This document shows positions 13,141-23,395 of a DNA stretch of 64,000 nt, piece after piece; the stretch's first letter is position 1, and each line of letters starts with the position of its first letter. The notes under the pieces are model-generated. The model saw only the letters and a list, made by a program, of their open reading frames with translations, ran no database searches and was not told where the DNA came from. This DNA comes from Austropuccinia psidii (Eukaryota > Basidiomycota > Pucciniomycetes > Pucciniales > Sphaerophragmiaceae). The stretch covers positions 63,816,937 to 63,880,936 of the forward strand of contig JALGQZ010000001.1 in assembly GCA_023105745.1 (NCBI GenBank), in the 5' to 3' direction. The position numbers and the translations under genes were made by a program.

Positions 13141-15639
13141 AAAAAACCAATATGTTCATATATATCCTTTAGTTAAGAAAATAAATTATAGCTTATTTAT
13201 TGTTCTTAATTTTAAGCTATAAATGTGAATATTTCATATTTTTGTTTTATCACTCATTTTTTTTATTAATATCTTATGAGGAGATACAAATATAAACATA
13301 TATAGATACAGATATCTATAGTTTATTGCATGGAAGCTAACAATATTGTATGGTTATGAAATGATTATAAGAAGTATAAATTGATATTTAGCTTCAAAAT
13401 ATTTTTTCTAATATACTCTTAAATAATTAAGTTCTGGTTTTAATTCTGGAAGTTTTTTTATTCAATTCAAATCAATTCAAAACCTATATTCAACATAATA
13501 ATCTCTCAATAATTGATTCTATATTAGAAATTTATTTATGAATTAATGTTTTTAGATTCAATGTAATTTATCTATTCAAATTTCAAGTTAAATTTCTTAA
13601 TTAAATATAATTCAATTTGAGAATTCCATCAAATTTGAAATATTAAATACATATCTTTGAAAATATATTTATGTTTTGGTTTTTAATATATAAACCCTAA
13701 AAGAAATTCATTTGAATTTTCTCAAACAATATCAATGAATAAAGTACAAACCATCCTTTAAGGATAAATTGGAATTATCTTTCAAATTATAAGCCTAAAT
13801 TTAAAATAAAATATATTACATAGTATGTTGAACTATTTTATATATGATACTATCAATCTATTTCATCAAATATCATATCCCACTTGGAGGAATTCTTTTG
13901 AGTTCGAATGAAACTCCCTTCCACCAACTGAAATATTGTAATTAAGAAATTTTAAGGGACCTTAATTCAGGTAGATCAACATTTTCCTCAGTATCCTTAA
14001 CCAATTAAATAAAATTTTCCCTATCTCAATAGAATATTTTTTGAGCATAAATAAGCTTTAGATATCTACATAAACAGCCTCTCTTTTTCAAATCACTTCA
14101 CCAAACATACCAATGGTCTTCTATTTTGCATATTATTTAGCTAAATATTATTCAGCTATTTATATTAAACCTTATAATCATTTTTTCCCTTTCTGGAATT
14201 TCAAGAATCCAGGTCTATATGATCCTTAGAAAAAATATTTATTTTCCAAATTTCATAATACCTTCAGATATTCTTCAATTAATTTCCTATAAATTACTCT
14301 AACTAAATCAAGGTTTCTCAGCTAAAAATCTCTAATTCTTTTTTAATTTCATAAAAATTCAAGTTAATTCTCTACCAAATGCATATTAGGCGCCTTTCTT
14401 TATATTTTAAACCACCAAAACTAAATCATAAGGTTTTTTCTCATGCATATATTAAGGTAAAAGTCTTAACTGATTTTCCTCTTTTCCATACCTTTTAAGG
14501 TAAAAGTCATGTGCTTTTTCTCAAAAATATTTGCCTTTCTATACTCCCAGCTACGCAAGAAATCCAAGTCCATTCAAATTAGGTAACATATTATGATAAT
14601 TGAAATAAACATAAAATTAAGATAAAATTGCTCTGAACCAATTTCATTGAGGTTTACTCAGTAAAAATATTTATCAAATTTTGAGAAACAGATTCTGTGA
14701 AACTTGTGCATCTGTTCACATAAAAGATATCAATAATCTTAAGTAGGTCAGGTGCTGGTATTTTGAGAATATCTGAAGATATTTTATTTTATTTAATTGA
14801 ATAAATCCTTGATTTATTCATGATGCAACTAGTACTTTAATAAAATTCTATCTAGGAAAATGATGTATGGTATACCTGATGTTTTTATTTAAGAATAAAC
14901 TTTTTTAATTACTGTGAGAAGCAAAAAAGGATTTCTCATCAATCTTATTTTAAGAAAAATTCGAGTCCCCATTTTTCAGAATTGAATTTTAATCAATATA
15001 GGTTCAGCCGTAGAGCCTGAATTTTTCATTTTGGTCAAAATTCAAACAATCTCCTGTTTTTTTCATCAATAGTTAATATAACCAAAGATAAATTTAATAA
15101 AAGTGAATTAAGAAGTTTAAAATTGAGAAAAATGGATAAAAATTAATAAAGTCAATATTTAAACATGTATAATATATTCCGCTTTGACATATTCTCCTCT
15201 GGTCTAGCAGTCACATCTCCCAAACAACATTAAAGAAATTCGTCATTCCAAATAATTCTCCATGGGGCTGGTTCATATTGAGCTCATAAAATGCTGGAAG
15301 TCCAAAGGATACTTTAATGTGAAAAGCTGGTTTTATTGCTGATTTTGGTGAACTATTTAATGAATCATATTTCCAAGTTTGATAAAAAAGGCTTTGTCCC
15401 TTAAGTCTCTTAGGGATATGTTCTTGAGAAAAATTGCATGAATAAGACCAAAGGAGAAAGTTTTGTGATAATTAATGGCTCAAAACAAGGAAATATTCTC
15501 AGTATATCAATAAAATCAACACTTATTACTTCATATAATTCAAATATATATCACATGTCAGATTGCATTGTCATCACCAATGGAAATGCCTCCCTAAGAA
15601 TCCCTTTCCTCCATTTCTAAAAAAGGAAACTGTGCAGTT
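13141..15639. other. AT-rich stretch, nothing recognised
   Basis: No gene, RNA or transposon family was recognised on either strand. Reading frames are short and interrupted. A T-loop-like word (GAGTTCGAATGAAACTC, 13899-13915) lacks the rest of a tRNA. Confidence 0.5.
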
Positions 15640-16290
15640 CCAGAATGCGGAGGCATAAGAGCTCCCACAAGAATCAAAACCATCATCAATAGGAGGGAAA
15701 AATGCAAGATGTTTTTGAACTGAATTTTTCGAGTAGGGGAATTAAAACCTTCTCTAAAGCGCACCGCAGGGGAATGAAACGCTCCGACGCTAGCCGATAT
15801 ACTAACTCAGTGGAAATCATTGGCTACAGGAAGTGGAGGCCTATTTTGTATACGTAATTTGATCATCCTATTAAATCTTTTAGTTTGAAAATTGGTGCTG
15901 AGTTGTGTTTAAAAATGAATTGTCCTTGTTACAATGATGCCTTTATTTAAAATTGAAACCACTAATTAGGGATGATTCACGCCTGCACGCACTCATCCTA
16001 AAAGAAATTCCTCTGGGTCGGGAGATGGAGCGCCATTTTTCACTTGAAGAAAAATTCTGATCTCCGAAAGAGGCAGGAGGTGGGAGGAAAATGGACCAAA
16101 AAAAAGCCTTGGATAGTCCTGCTTCCCGCGGAAAAATCCATGGACAAGGATCATTCCGCCCCCGCCCCATCCGCAAGTCTTCCATAATACCCTGCCTGGT
16201 ACTGGCTTCTGGGAACCCATGGGATAGCACGGCAAAACGGGATTCAAAGTTATCCTTCCTCTTTTTTTGGTCCGATGACTTTTTCCTGCC
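15640..16290. other. GC-rich island 1
   Basis: Base composition changes abruptly here: CG-containing words are common (for example GCGCACCGC near 15760 and CCGCCCCCGCCCC near 16160), in contrast to the AT-rich surroundings. Overlapping frames of 88-100 codons exist on both strands (15943-16357) but none matches a family I know, and open frames are expected by chance in GC-richer DNA. The island includes the decayed tRNA-Glu. It may be a remnant of ordinary genic sequence that escaped the mutation pressure acting on the repeats, or a fragment of an unknown repeat. Confidence 0.45.
15728..15811 (-). pseudogene. Decayed tRNA-Glu (UUC) with 13-nt intron
   Basis: Read on the minus strand this folds like the complete tRNA-Glu at 19064. 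It shares the D-arm GTATATCGGCTAGC, has anticodon stem GGAGC/GCTTT, and has a loop GTTTCA with anticodon TTC (15776-15778). A 13-base intron sits at the canonical place, one base after the anticodon (15762-15774). Without it the length is 71, equal to the other gene. Decay is clear. The outer acceptor pairs are lost (ACTGAGT against ACTCGAA), and the T-arm reads AAGGTTTTAATTCCCCT where a paired stem and TTCGATT loop are expected. There is no T-run just downstream. It is most likely not functional; the identity as Glu is inferred from the anticodon and the sister gene. Confidence 0.7.
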
Positions 16291-18829
16291 TCCATGTTAT
16301 ACCTATTCTTTTTTATACTTCAATAATTCCTTGCAATCTCAATTTTTATTCTTTTAAAGTTTGTTTCTAATCCTTTTCTTTAATTGTATGTTTTAATTGA
16401 CTTCCTTTCACTCTATTTATTTTATTTCTTCTTTTTTTCAAAATACTCATTAGTAAATAAATTAAAATTTAATCTTCAAAAGATTCATCAGTGACTTCTT
16501 CAAGACCATCATCACCTTAAAACGCCAGAATCACAACTCAACCATCAATAATTGAATAAATAGGTACCCTCAAATGGTCCTGGGTATGGATGTATTCCAC
16601 CAAATTTGGCGACTGATTTAACAGGAAGTAAAAATTGTATGATTTTTCTTTCCAATTGAGAGATTATTATAACACCAGCAACAAACCATGTGACTCTACT
16701 GGAAAACTCATCCAATATACAGATCCCAAAATAGTATGCTGTTTAATCTTTAACCCAGCTGAATGGTTTCTGATGAATCATCATTACCATTTCATCATTA
16801 AATTCACTATCTCCAACTTACCTTAAAACACAATTGGGATACTTCAATTAAACATGTGACTTCCCTCTATATATAACCAAACCACCCTTATTTTTTCCTG
16901 TTCTTGTAATATGAAATATTATTACCTTGAAATATTCTCTTAATATGTGAAGTTAAAGCTCGTATCTAATCAGATTTTTCTACAATAATCACACATTTTC
17001 AACATTCTATCACAAAAATATTCTTTTTCTTTTCACAAAAAAGAATATGTTCTAGTCTTCATATGACTTCTTTTATGGAAGTGAATAGGAATTTTTTGCA
17101 TTAGAGCTTATAAATTACCTTTTTATCACTGTAGTTAAGTGAAATAGATGGTAATTAGGCGACCTTTTCTTCTTTTATTGCATACTATCTTCTCAATAAA
17201 ATGATATTTTTAGGTGATAAATATGCAAAGTTTCTGTAAAATGAATATTTGAATATGGCAGAGTAATATGGATTGTAACAGAAAATCATATGTATTAGTA
17301 TTGACAATTAATCAATAAGAAATAGGATAACTCATGAGATTCAGAAACTCACACCCAGATTCTCAGTCAAAGCAAAGGAATCAATTAGCCTTTCTTCATG
17401 TAACAGCCTCAATTCCCTCGATCAAGGTATCCCTTTTCCCCTTCATAAATGATCAGAAAGTGGCTCAATGGCCATAATAAACCTAGCAGACACACCAGGA
17501 GGTTTCAATTTGAAATATGAATTTATCATTGCCAAAATATCTAAGTTGGCTTCCTACATCTACCCAAGCCCAGAAGAGGTGGGAGAGGTTTATCACCACA
17601 GTTACTCTATTCCATAATGTCTTCAAGTGCACCAATTCTTCGAGTTTTCTTAGAAGTGTCTCTAAACAATATGATTCTACTTATGGTATGCTTGAGAATA
17701 CATTAAGCTAGAAATATTGTTACATTAAATTTTTTTCTCCTGAAAATCTGAAATAATTGTCACTCAAACCTCCCAAATTCTGAAAGCTTACATTAATGCT
17801 AACCTTTGTTTTCCCCTCAAAATAAGGGAAAATAATCATCCATGAACTCAGATACCCAGAAATAAAAAACTTTTTACCTCTGTACGTATCATTTATTGAT
17901 CAGATTAACCATGCATCTACTATTGGTATGTCAGTATTAATCTTCTAATAAATTCAATATCTATTTCAGGAATGCAAGCAATATGATATTACATCAACTT
18001 GACCTATGCTAATTGGAATTATCACCAAATTATCAAAATATCTGATTATATTACTATTCATAAATCCTTTTATATGTTCTTTAAATCTATACCTCTTACT
18101 GAAGTTTAAATTTTTAGTAAAATTTAGCTTTATTTTTCATTTTAACAACAGAACAATTAAGGATAATATCAAGGTATATGATTTATAGAATTTTGATCTA
18201 AGTGATCAACTACCTCAAATTTCTACTGAATCAGAAGATCTCCAAGGTCTCCATGATGCCATTTTTCTCACTCAATCTTTCCAAATGGAAGCACTTTGTA
18301 GAATGAACCCAATAAATTAATTCTTAGAAACCCCTAAGGAAAAGATACTGATGTTCTACCATTCTGAATTTCCTGATGCACAGTGTTCCCAAAACTTGTC
18401 CTCATCAAAACATATATTTAGCTATAACAGTCTTTAGTGCACCTATCAAACATGTATTTTAATGTTTTAGGGAGATTTTTTCCTACCAGAAATCTTCTCC
18501 CTCAACCATACACATCCAAAAAAAGGGCTTGTGTGGCAGTCTGGGGACTGAAATTCGGCCCACTGCATGCTAGCCCTTGAGTTTTTCTGCTTTTTGTATT
18601 ATTATATAGCTTTTTTATTTCCTTTTTTTCTATTAAAAGAAATGCTTACATATATTTCCGGGTATAACCATCAGAACCCTGTTGGGGTCTTGGACAAATC
18701 CTGTGCCAGTTGCCTCAGGAACCCCAAAACTGAAATCATCAAAAGTACCATTATCTAAACTCAACAGAGATTTCTGGAGGAAATTATAGGAAAGAGGGAT
18801 CAGGAAGTAGTTCTAGCTCTGGCTATAAA
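16291..18829. other. AT-rich stretch between the two GC islands
   Basis: I see no recognisable gene or transposon. A 64-codon frame at 17517-17711 (+) and others of similar size show no domain, signal peptide or splice pattern that would support them. Confidence 0.45.
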
Positions 18830-19063
18830 ACATGAACAATGTCCATGCTGCTCATGTTCTTTATTCCACCGGGCACAATCGACTGTCATTGCAAATGCAA
18901 CATCACCCAGGCATTGCACCTGGTACGCAGCCACATTGCACATGCGGTCACCACGGCTACTACCACAGTCACGCACATAGCACAGGTCTCACGTATGAGA
19001 CCTCCTGCAATTGCAATGAGCGAATGAGGATCGACCCGAATGGTCGTTATTTGTACTCAGTCT

Positions 19064-19142
19064 TCCGAGTTGGTATATCGGCTAGTATAACCGCCTCTCA
19101 CATCAGTGCGCGGTAGAGACGGGTTCGATTCCCGTACTCGGA
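19064..19142 (+). tRNA. tRNA-Glu (CUC) with 8-nt intron
   Basis: The acceptor stem TCCGAGT/ACTCGGA is perfect. The D-arm has GTAT/GTAT with the conserved GG in the loop. The anticodon stem ACCGC/GCGGT is perfect, with loop CTCTCAC once an 8-base intron (19101-19108, CATCAGTG) is removed after the base following the anticodon. The anticodon CTC lies at 19097-19099 and reads GAG codons. The T-arm ACGGG/CCCGT encloses TTCGATT, so the internal promoter B box is intact. The mature length is 71 before CCA. A short intron at this position is usual for fungal nuclear tRNAs. The D-stem contains two G-U pairs, its only weak point. I consider it a plausible working gene. Confidence 0.88.
19101..19108 (+). 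other. tRNA-Glu intron
   Basis: Eight bases interrupt the anticodon loop at the canonical site, one base 3' of the anticodon. Their removal restores a 7-base loop on a 5-bp stem. Confidence 0.85.
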
Positions 19143-19182
19143 AATAGGGGAGTACACTCTGTTATGACATGCCTCATTGGCC

Positions 19183-19187
19183 TTTTT
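19183..19187 (+). terminator. Possible RNA polymerase III terminator
   Basis: This is the first run of five T downstream of the tRNA-Glu gene, 41 bases after its end. That is further than usual but is the earliest candidate. Confidence 0.4.
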
Positions 19188-19544
19188 GTTGGCAAGTCGC
19201 GACCGCCTTATTGAAGACAGCAAGTACGCTGGGGATGACCCCAGTCTGAAATCTAGCTTGATGATAATGAATGAAGTCGTTGACATGGATTCCTGGTTCC
19301 AGATCTTCTTGCGCGCCATGTTGCGTCTGCGGCGCGGGAAGAGGAAAGTACAAAAGTTAGAAAACTACACTCACAGCAAGGCTGTGGATGAGATTGACTG
19401 AAAAAGGTGGGCAGCAGTCGAAGCTGATTAACCCCAGAATAAATCTGTGACCCCTGAAAAAAGCATAAGCAGAGTCACCAGCAGCCAATGGAAGTTACTA
19501 CTGAGACTGCTGATGAACACTTGGAAAGCTGCAATCGGCAGTGC

Positions 19545-19552
19545 ATGTGAAC
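19545..19552. repeat. hAT target-site duplication, left
   Basis: ATGTGAAC directly precedes the left inverted end and is repeated exactly at 22313-22320 after the right end. Confidence 0.92.
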
Positions 19553-20647
19553 TAGGGTGGTGGCGGGGATGCCATGGGCATCCCACCAATGCGCGCCACC
19601 CTACCAAAATTTGGGTTGGCGGCTGTGGCATGGCTTTTGGGTTAGGTTTACTCAAATGTTTAATAAGCCATCCTTTTTCCTTCCTCAACTTCCAGCGTAT
19701 TTTTTTCATCTTTTCTGTATTTCTTCAACAATCTCTTTTCCTCATTTATTCTATAATCTCATACCTTATCCTTTCTAATGTGATCAAAACACAAAATGGC
19801 CAATCAATGGCATACACCATCAAGAACCCATGGACCTTGCTGGCATGGATTTCCTATGTCAGCCCTGGATGTGAAGAGTAACTCTCATCGCCAAAAGGCA
19901 AAGTGAACATACTGTCAACTCATTTTTAATGAGGCTCATCCCAATTGCCTTTTGTCTCACATCAAAGATTTGTGTATTCAAATTCCACCTCAGAAGAAAT
20001 CCAAATATATGCAGGTCGTCCTCCAAAGCTTAAATTCAAATACTGTTGACTCTGCCAATATCTCTCAATCAGGTACAATCAGTAACAATGCTACCCCAGC
20101 TTCAACCCCTTCACTACGGCCACAGAAAAGGCACCATTCCATATTGGACTCTCCCTCATCAGCTGCCTTCTTCCAATGCTTTAGTAATAGTCTCATAGAA
20201 GAGCTGCATGAGATCATCCTCAAGGCCTTAATTGTTTCAAATATCTCATTTTATTTTCTTGATAATAGATATTTCCAACAGTATCAGAAAGCTCTTGTGC
20301 GACCTCCTTACAAATTACCAACTTGTCACTCTATTACTAGCAGCTTTCTTCCTCTACTGCATGCAAAGCACAAAGCCATGATATTAGAAGAGGTATCAAA
20401 ACTTCAAGGCATGACCCTTTTTATTTATGGTTGCACTGATGTTTCAGGGTGCTCTTTATATGCTATACTCCTTCAACGTGGCCAATACATCAAATGTTTT
20501 ATTGATATTCTCAATCTCAATCTCAAATGCCACACCTCAGATAATATATATGAAGAAGTAAAAGACTCTCTTGATTTCAAAAGAATATTTCTTAACAATA
20601 TCAGTGCAGCAGTCACTGATTCACCTTCAGTAATGCTGAAATTTCAG

Positions 20648-20752
20648 GTAGGTTTTTCAGCTTTTAACTCATTATAAAAAGTTAGAAGGATCAATCTGAC
20701 TATGTTATAAAATTAGAACCTTCTTTAAAAAGACTATACTCATATATGTAAG
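20648..20752 (+). other. Possible second intron in hAT transposase
   Basis: GTAGGT follows ...MLKFQ, a CTGAC branch-like word lies inside, and an AG at 20751-20752 joins in frame to a stretch that reads on as transposase. The 3' site lacks a good pyrimidine tract, so deletion or frameshift damage is the alternative. Confidence 0.4.
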
Positions 20753-21505
20753 ACACACTGTGTCTTAAATTTGTTTAATCTAATTGTAAAGAGCTTTATT
20801 TCACATCCAACAATGACCAATATAGTCAAGGGAAACAAATATTTGGTCAACTACTTCACAACATCTTTGTACTAGGGTGAATACCCCACCCAGTGGGCAG
20901 CTGACCACAACATGAGCCATGAACTTTCAGCTTTGTGTGAGTCAAGATGTTACTCACTTTTAAAGGTTTGCCTCAGCATTCAATTGCATGAGGATGGTTT
21001 TGAAAAATTACCTAGTCAATTCAAAAATCCAATAATGGATACTCCAAGTATCTCTTCTTCTGTTTTATCACTAATCCCAAATTGGGATCATTTTACAGCA
21101 AATGATATTCTGGCCAGCTTACTCAAGCCAGTGGTGGATAGTATTGCTTGGTTGGAGCATAGTGATATTGAGCTTGCTGATGTATGGAAGGAGTTTGTAA
21201 CAGTATATAAATCAGTTATTTCTGCTCAATTCTATGACCAATATATCAGCTTCAAGGAGCACTGTCTCAAAGTCCTCCACCAGCATGCCAAAGATTTCTC
21301 ATCCAATATATATATAATTGCATTTTCTTACATCTGGATTTTTGTAATGTTTCAGTGTCATTAAATCACAGCCTCAAGAACCTTATTGTGATGATATTAG
21401 TACTTGCCAGAGATTGGAAGTACTGCAAAGAAGATTCCAAGCTTTTAATTCCCCAAATTAGCCATTATTATAGTCAGCATGACTCTTTTGGAAATATAAC
21501 CAATG

Positions 21506-21562
21506 GTGAGCTTTTTATTTTATTTCTTTGATGAATTCCTTTCTTATTTTGTTTCTTTTCAG
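21506..21562 (+). other. Spliceosomal intron in hAT transposase
   Basis: GTGAGC at the left and a pyrimidine tract ending TTTTCAG at the right enclose 57 bases. Removal joins ...NITN to GIFLAKATDYW in frame. The size and sites suit a fungal intron. Confidence 0.8.
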
Positions 21563-22312
21563 GTATCTTCCTGGCCAAAGCAACTGATTACTGGCTTGGA
21601 CTCCCTGACACAAGTCATTTCCTCAACCTCAAAAAGGTAGCCATTCAAGTCTGTGAGGTTGTACCTCATGCTGCAGGTATTGAGGGATTGTTTTCAGTGA
21701 TGCCAGCCATCAAAAAAAAGTACTGCAATCAAATCCTTCCTTCAAAACTTAAGATGATAAGTCAGATAAAACTTAATCATACTCAAGAAGAAAAACCTAA
21801 AAAAAATAGAATTGACAAAAAAAGAAGATGACCAAATCACTGAGTATGATAAAATGTGCAGGTACAATTATTTAACTTCACTATTAGAATTGGAAACATT
21901 CAAGGATGGTGTCTTTTTTACAGCCAAAATGGAATAAATTTCCAATCAAGATGCCTTTATGGAAACACTGTTTGATTTCAGATAATGGGAGGAGGCTAAT
22001 AGATCAGGATGTGCAGGTGGGCCTCAGATAGTAGGAGATTCACCCAACAAACAGCGCACCACCATCTGAGACCCTTGTGAATTGGAAGTTTGAGTTGCTT
22101 CCATTTTTTAATGACTCATCATGTTTGTTTAATTATTTTTCAATATTTTGTATGACTGTCATGTATTCTATTCAGCCCAAGAGCTTAAAAGTCCAATTTA
22201 ATTGCAATACACAATGATTTTTTTGCCAAGATTGACTTGCGGCGTGCACCAGCTGCCACAAGCCAAAGGTGTGCCAAAATTAGTATGCAACCCGTGCCCG
22301 CAAGCCACCCTA

Positions 22313-22320
22313 ATGTGAAC
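22313..22320. repeat. hAT target-site duplication, right
   Basis: ATGTGAAC is an exact copy of 19545-19552 and follows the right inverted end CCACCCTA. Confidence 0.92.
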
Positions 22321-23395
22321 AAATTTCACATGTCGGCATTAGCTTAAAAAAAGGGACTTTTGAATCACTTTTCTTGAACAATGCATGCTGTGCCAAACAT
22401 TTTGAAAACAAAAATCTGATCTTCCCTAATGGTTCCCAAAGAATGTGTTGGATTTTTTAACATGATATTAATTAAGCTCCTCAATGGACTTGTTAAATAT
22501 GTGCGCTTGAGAGGCACGAAATTGTGTCTCAGCCAATGGGTGATCATACACGTAGAAGCCATATGAAGATGGTGAAAGCAAGTACTGTGGAGCTCCATAA
22601 GGTATTGATGGTCAATAAGGGCTGGCTCTTGCGATTCAAATAACGTCATTATATGCAGTGAGATTATTATAGACTTGTTATATCTTCTAAATTTTGATTA
22701 ATATTGAATTCTTTGAGCTATGCTTTTGCAAAACTGAGATAACCTTCCCAAAATAAGACTGGGACCTAAAAAATATTAATGACCATTAAGTATAGGTAAA
22801 ATTGAGTGTTATTCTATAAAGCTATTACAAATTGAATTCCATGAACCTTGATTATATTTAAGAGAGTGATAGCAGACAGTGGGGGTTTGTTTACATTTAA
22901 ATGTTATTAAACTTAATTCGAAGGAATGTTGTCAATGATTCTTTTCAAGCCAAAAAACTTGAGGCTAAGCTAAAAGTCTAGATATTTTGTAGTATAAAAA
23001 CCATGAGCTTTTCCTTTTGTGATATCTTTGTGGAGAAATATTTTTATTTTTCCTTTAATTTGATTCTATTTGAAGAAAATATATATTTTTGAACTATGAT
23101 TTATGAATTAATTTTCTCTGCTTCCTATTGGGATTATGTATAAGGATAATTTATGATCATTATTTTAAATTTTTCAGAATGAACATATGAAACAGTTTTC
23201 CACTTGAACCACAAAACATTAGATGATGAAAAAAGATTTTTTAATCACATTACAGTATTAAAACAGCTAAATCATTGGTTAGTCTCATAATTCAACTTCG
23301 TTGGTTTTTTTGAAAAAAGAAGCTATGAGAAAAAAAATATTAAAATTCTCTTCTGAAACTAAAGTAGAGCCTGCTCAAGCACATGCCGGTTGGTG
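22321..23395. other. Spacer between hAT and Tc1 elements
   Basis: A 94-codon minus-strand frame (22365-22649) is open but shows no motif I can name; it might belong to a repeat family I do not recognise. The rest is AT-rich without features. Confidence 0.4.

Larger units (their letters stand above)
18830..19552. other. GC-rich island 2 around tRNA-Glu
   Basis: This stretch is clearly richer in G, C and CG pairs than the surroundings. It holds the complete tRNA-Glu(CUC) and is cut at its right edge by the hAT insertion. Two overlapping frames lie before the tRNA (18832-19116) and frames on both strands lie after it (19098-19401). None matches a family I know; the first runs into the tRNA itself, which argues against it being coding. 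The bases on either side of the hAT element would have been contiguous before insertion. Confidence 0.5.
19856..22010 (+). pseudogene. hAT transposase, broken (BED finger, DUF659, hAT C-terminus)
   Basis: Transposase of the cut-and-paste hAT type. The likely start is the ATG at 19856. A BED-like zinc finger follows: a TGA (19904-19906) sits where the first cysteine is expected, then the remaining ligands TYC...H...LC to about 19970. A DUF659-like part contains GCTDVSGCSLYAILL (about 20430-20475). Further downstream come NIVKGNKYLVNYFTT and HELSALCES. The C-terminal dimerisation region has YWLGLPDTSHFLNLKK, then HAAGIEGLFSVMPAIKKKY (21580-21725). Lesions: the TGA at 19904, a TAG at 20873 where tryptophan is likely, a one-base frameshift in a T-run near 21325, and another in the A-run near 21805. 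Two introns are likely: 21506-21562 (clear) and 20648-20752 (less certain). A handful of changes inactivated it. Confidence 0.88.
19553..22312 (+). mobile_element. hAT-family DNA transposon, complete ends
   Basis: The 2.76-kb element is bounded by the inverted ends TAGGGTGG... and ...CCACCCTA, with GCGGG words just inside on both sides. It is flanked by a perfect 8-bp direct repeat, ATGTGAAC (19545-19552 and 22313-22320). An 8-bp duplication is the hallmark of the hAT superfamily. The element carries a single transposase gene in the same orientation, with a BED zinc finger at the start and the hAT dimerisation region at the end. The perfect duplication suggests that the insertion itself is not very old, although the transposase is broken. 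It landed in GC island 2. Confidence 0.93.

Noticed and set aside
13899..13915. T-loop-like word GAGTTCGAATGAAACTC, possible tRNA
   Set aside because: No matching acceptor stem, D-arm or anticodon stem upstream.
15943..16357. Frames of 88-100 codons on both strands
   Set aside because: Open frames on both strands at once are expected in a GC-richer island; none resembles a known protein.
18832..19116. 94-codon frame with many His and Cys residues
   Set aside because: It runs into the tRNA-Glu gene, and its His/Cys content follows from CAC/TGC-rich words in the GC island rather than from a zinc-finger spacing.
22365..22649. 94-codon minus-strand frame as a gene
   Set aside because: Open but without any domain or context; it could be part of an unknown repeat, so it is only mentioned in the spacer entry.
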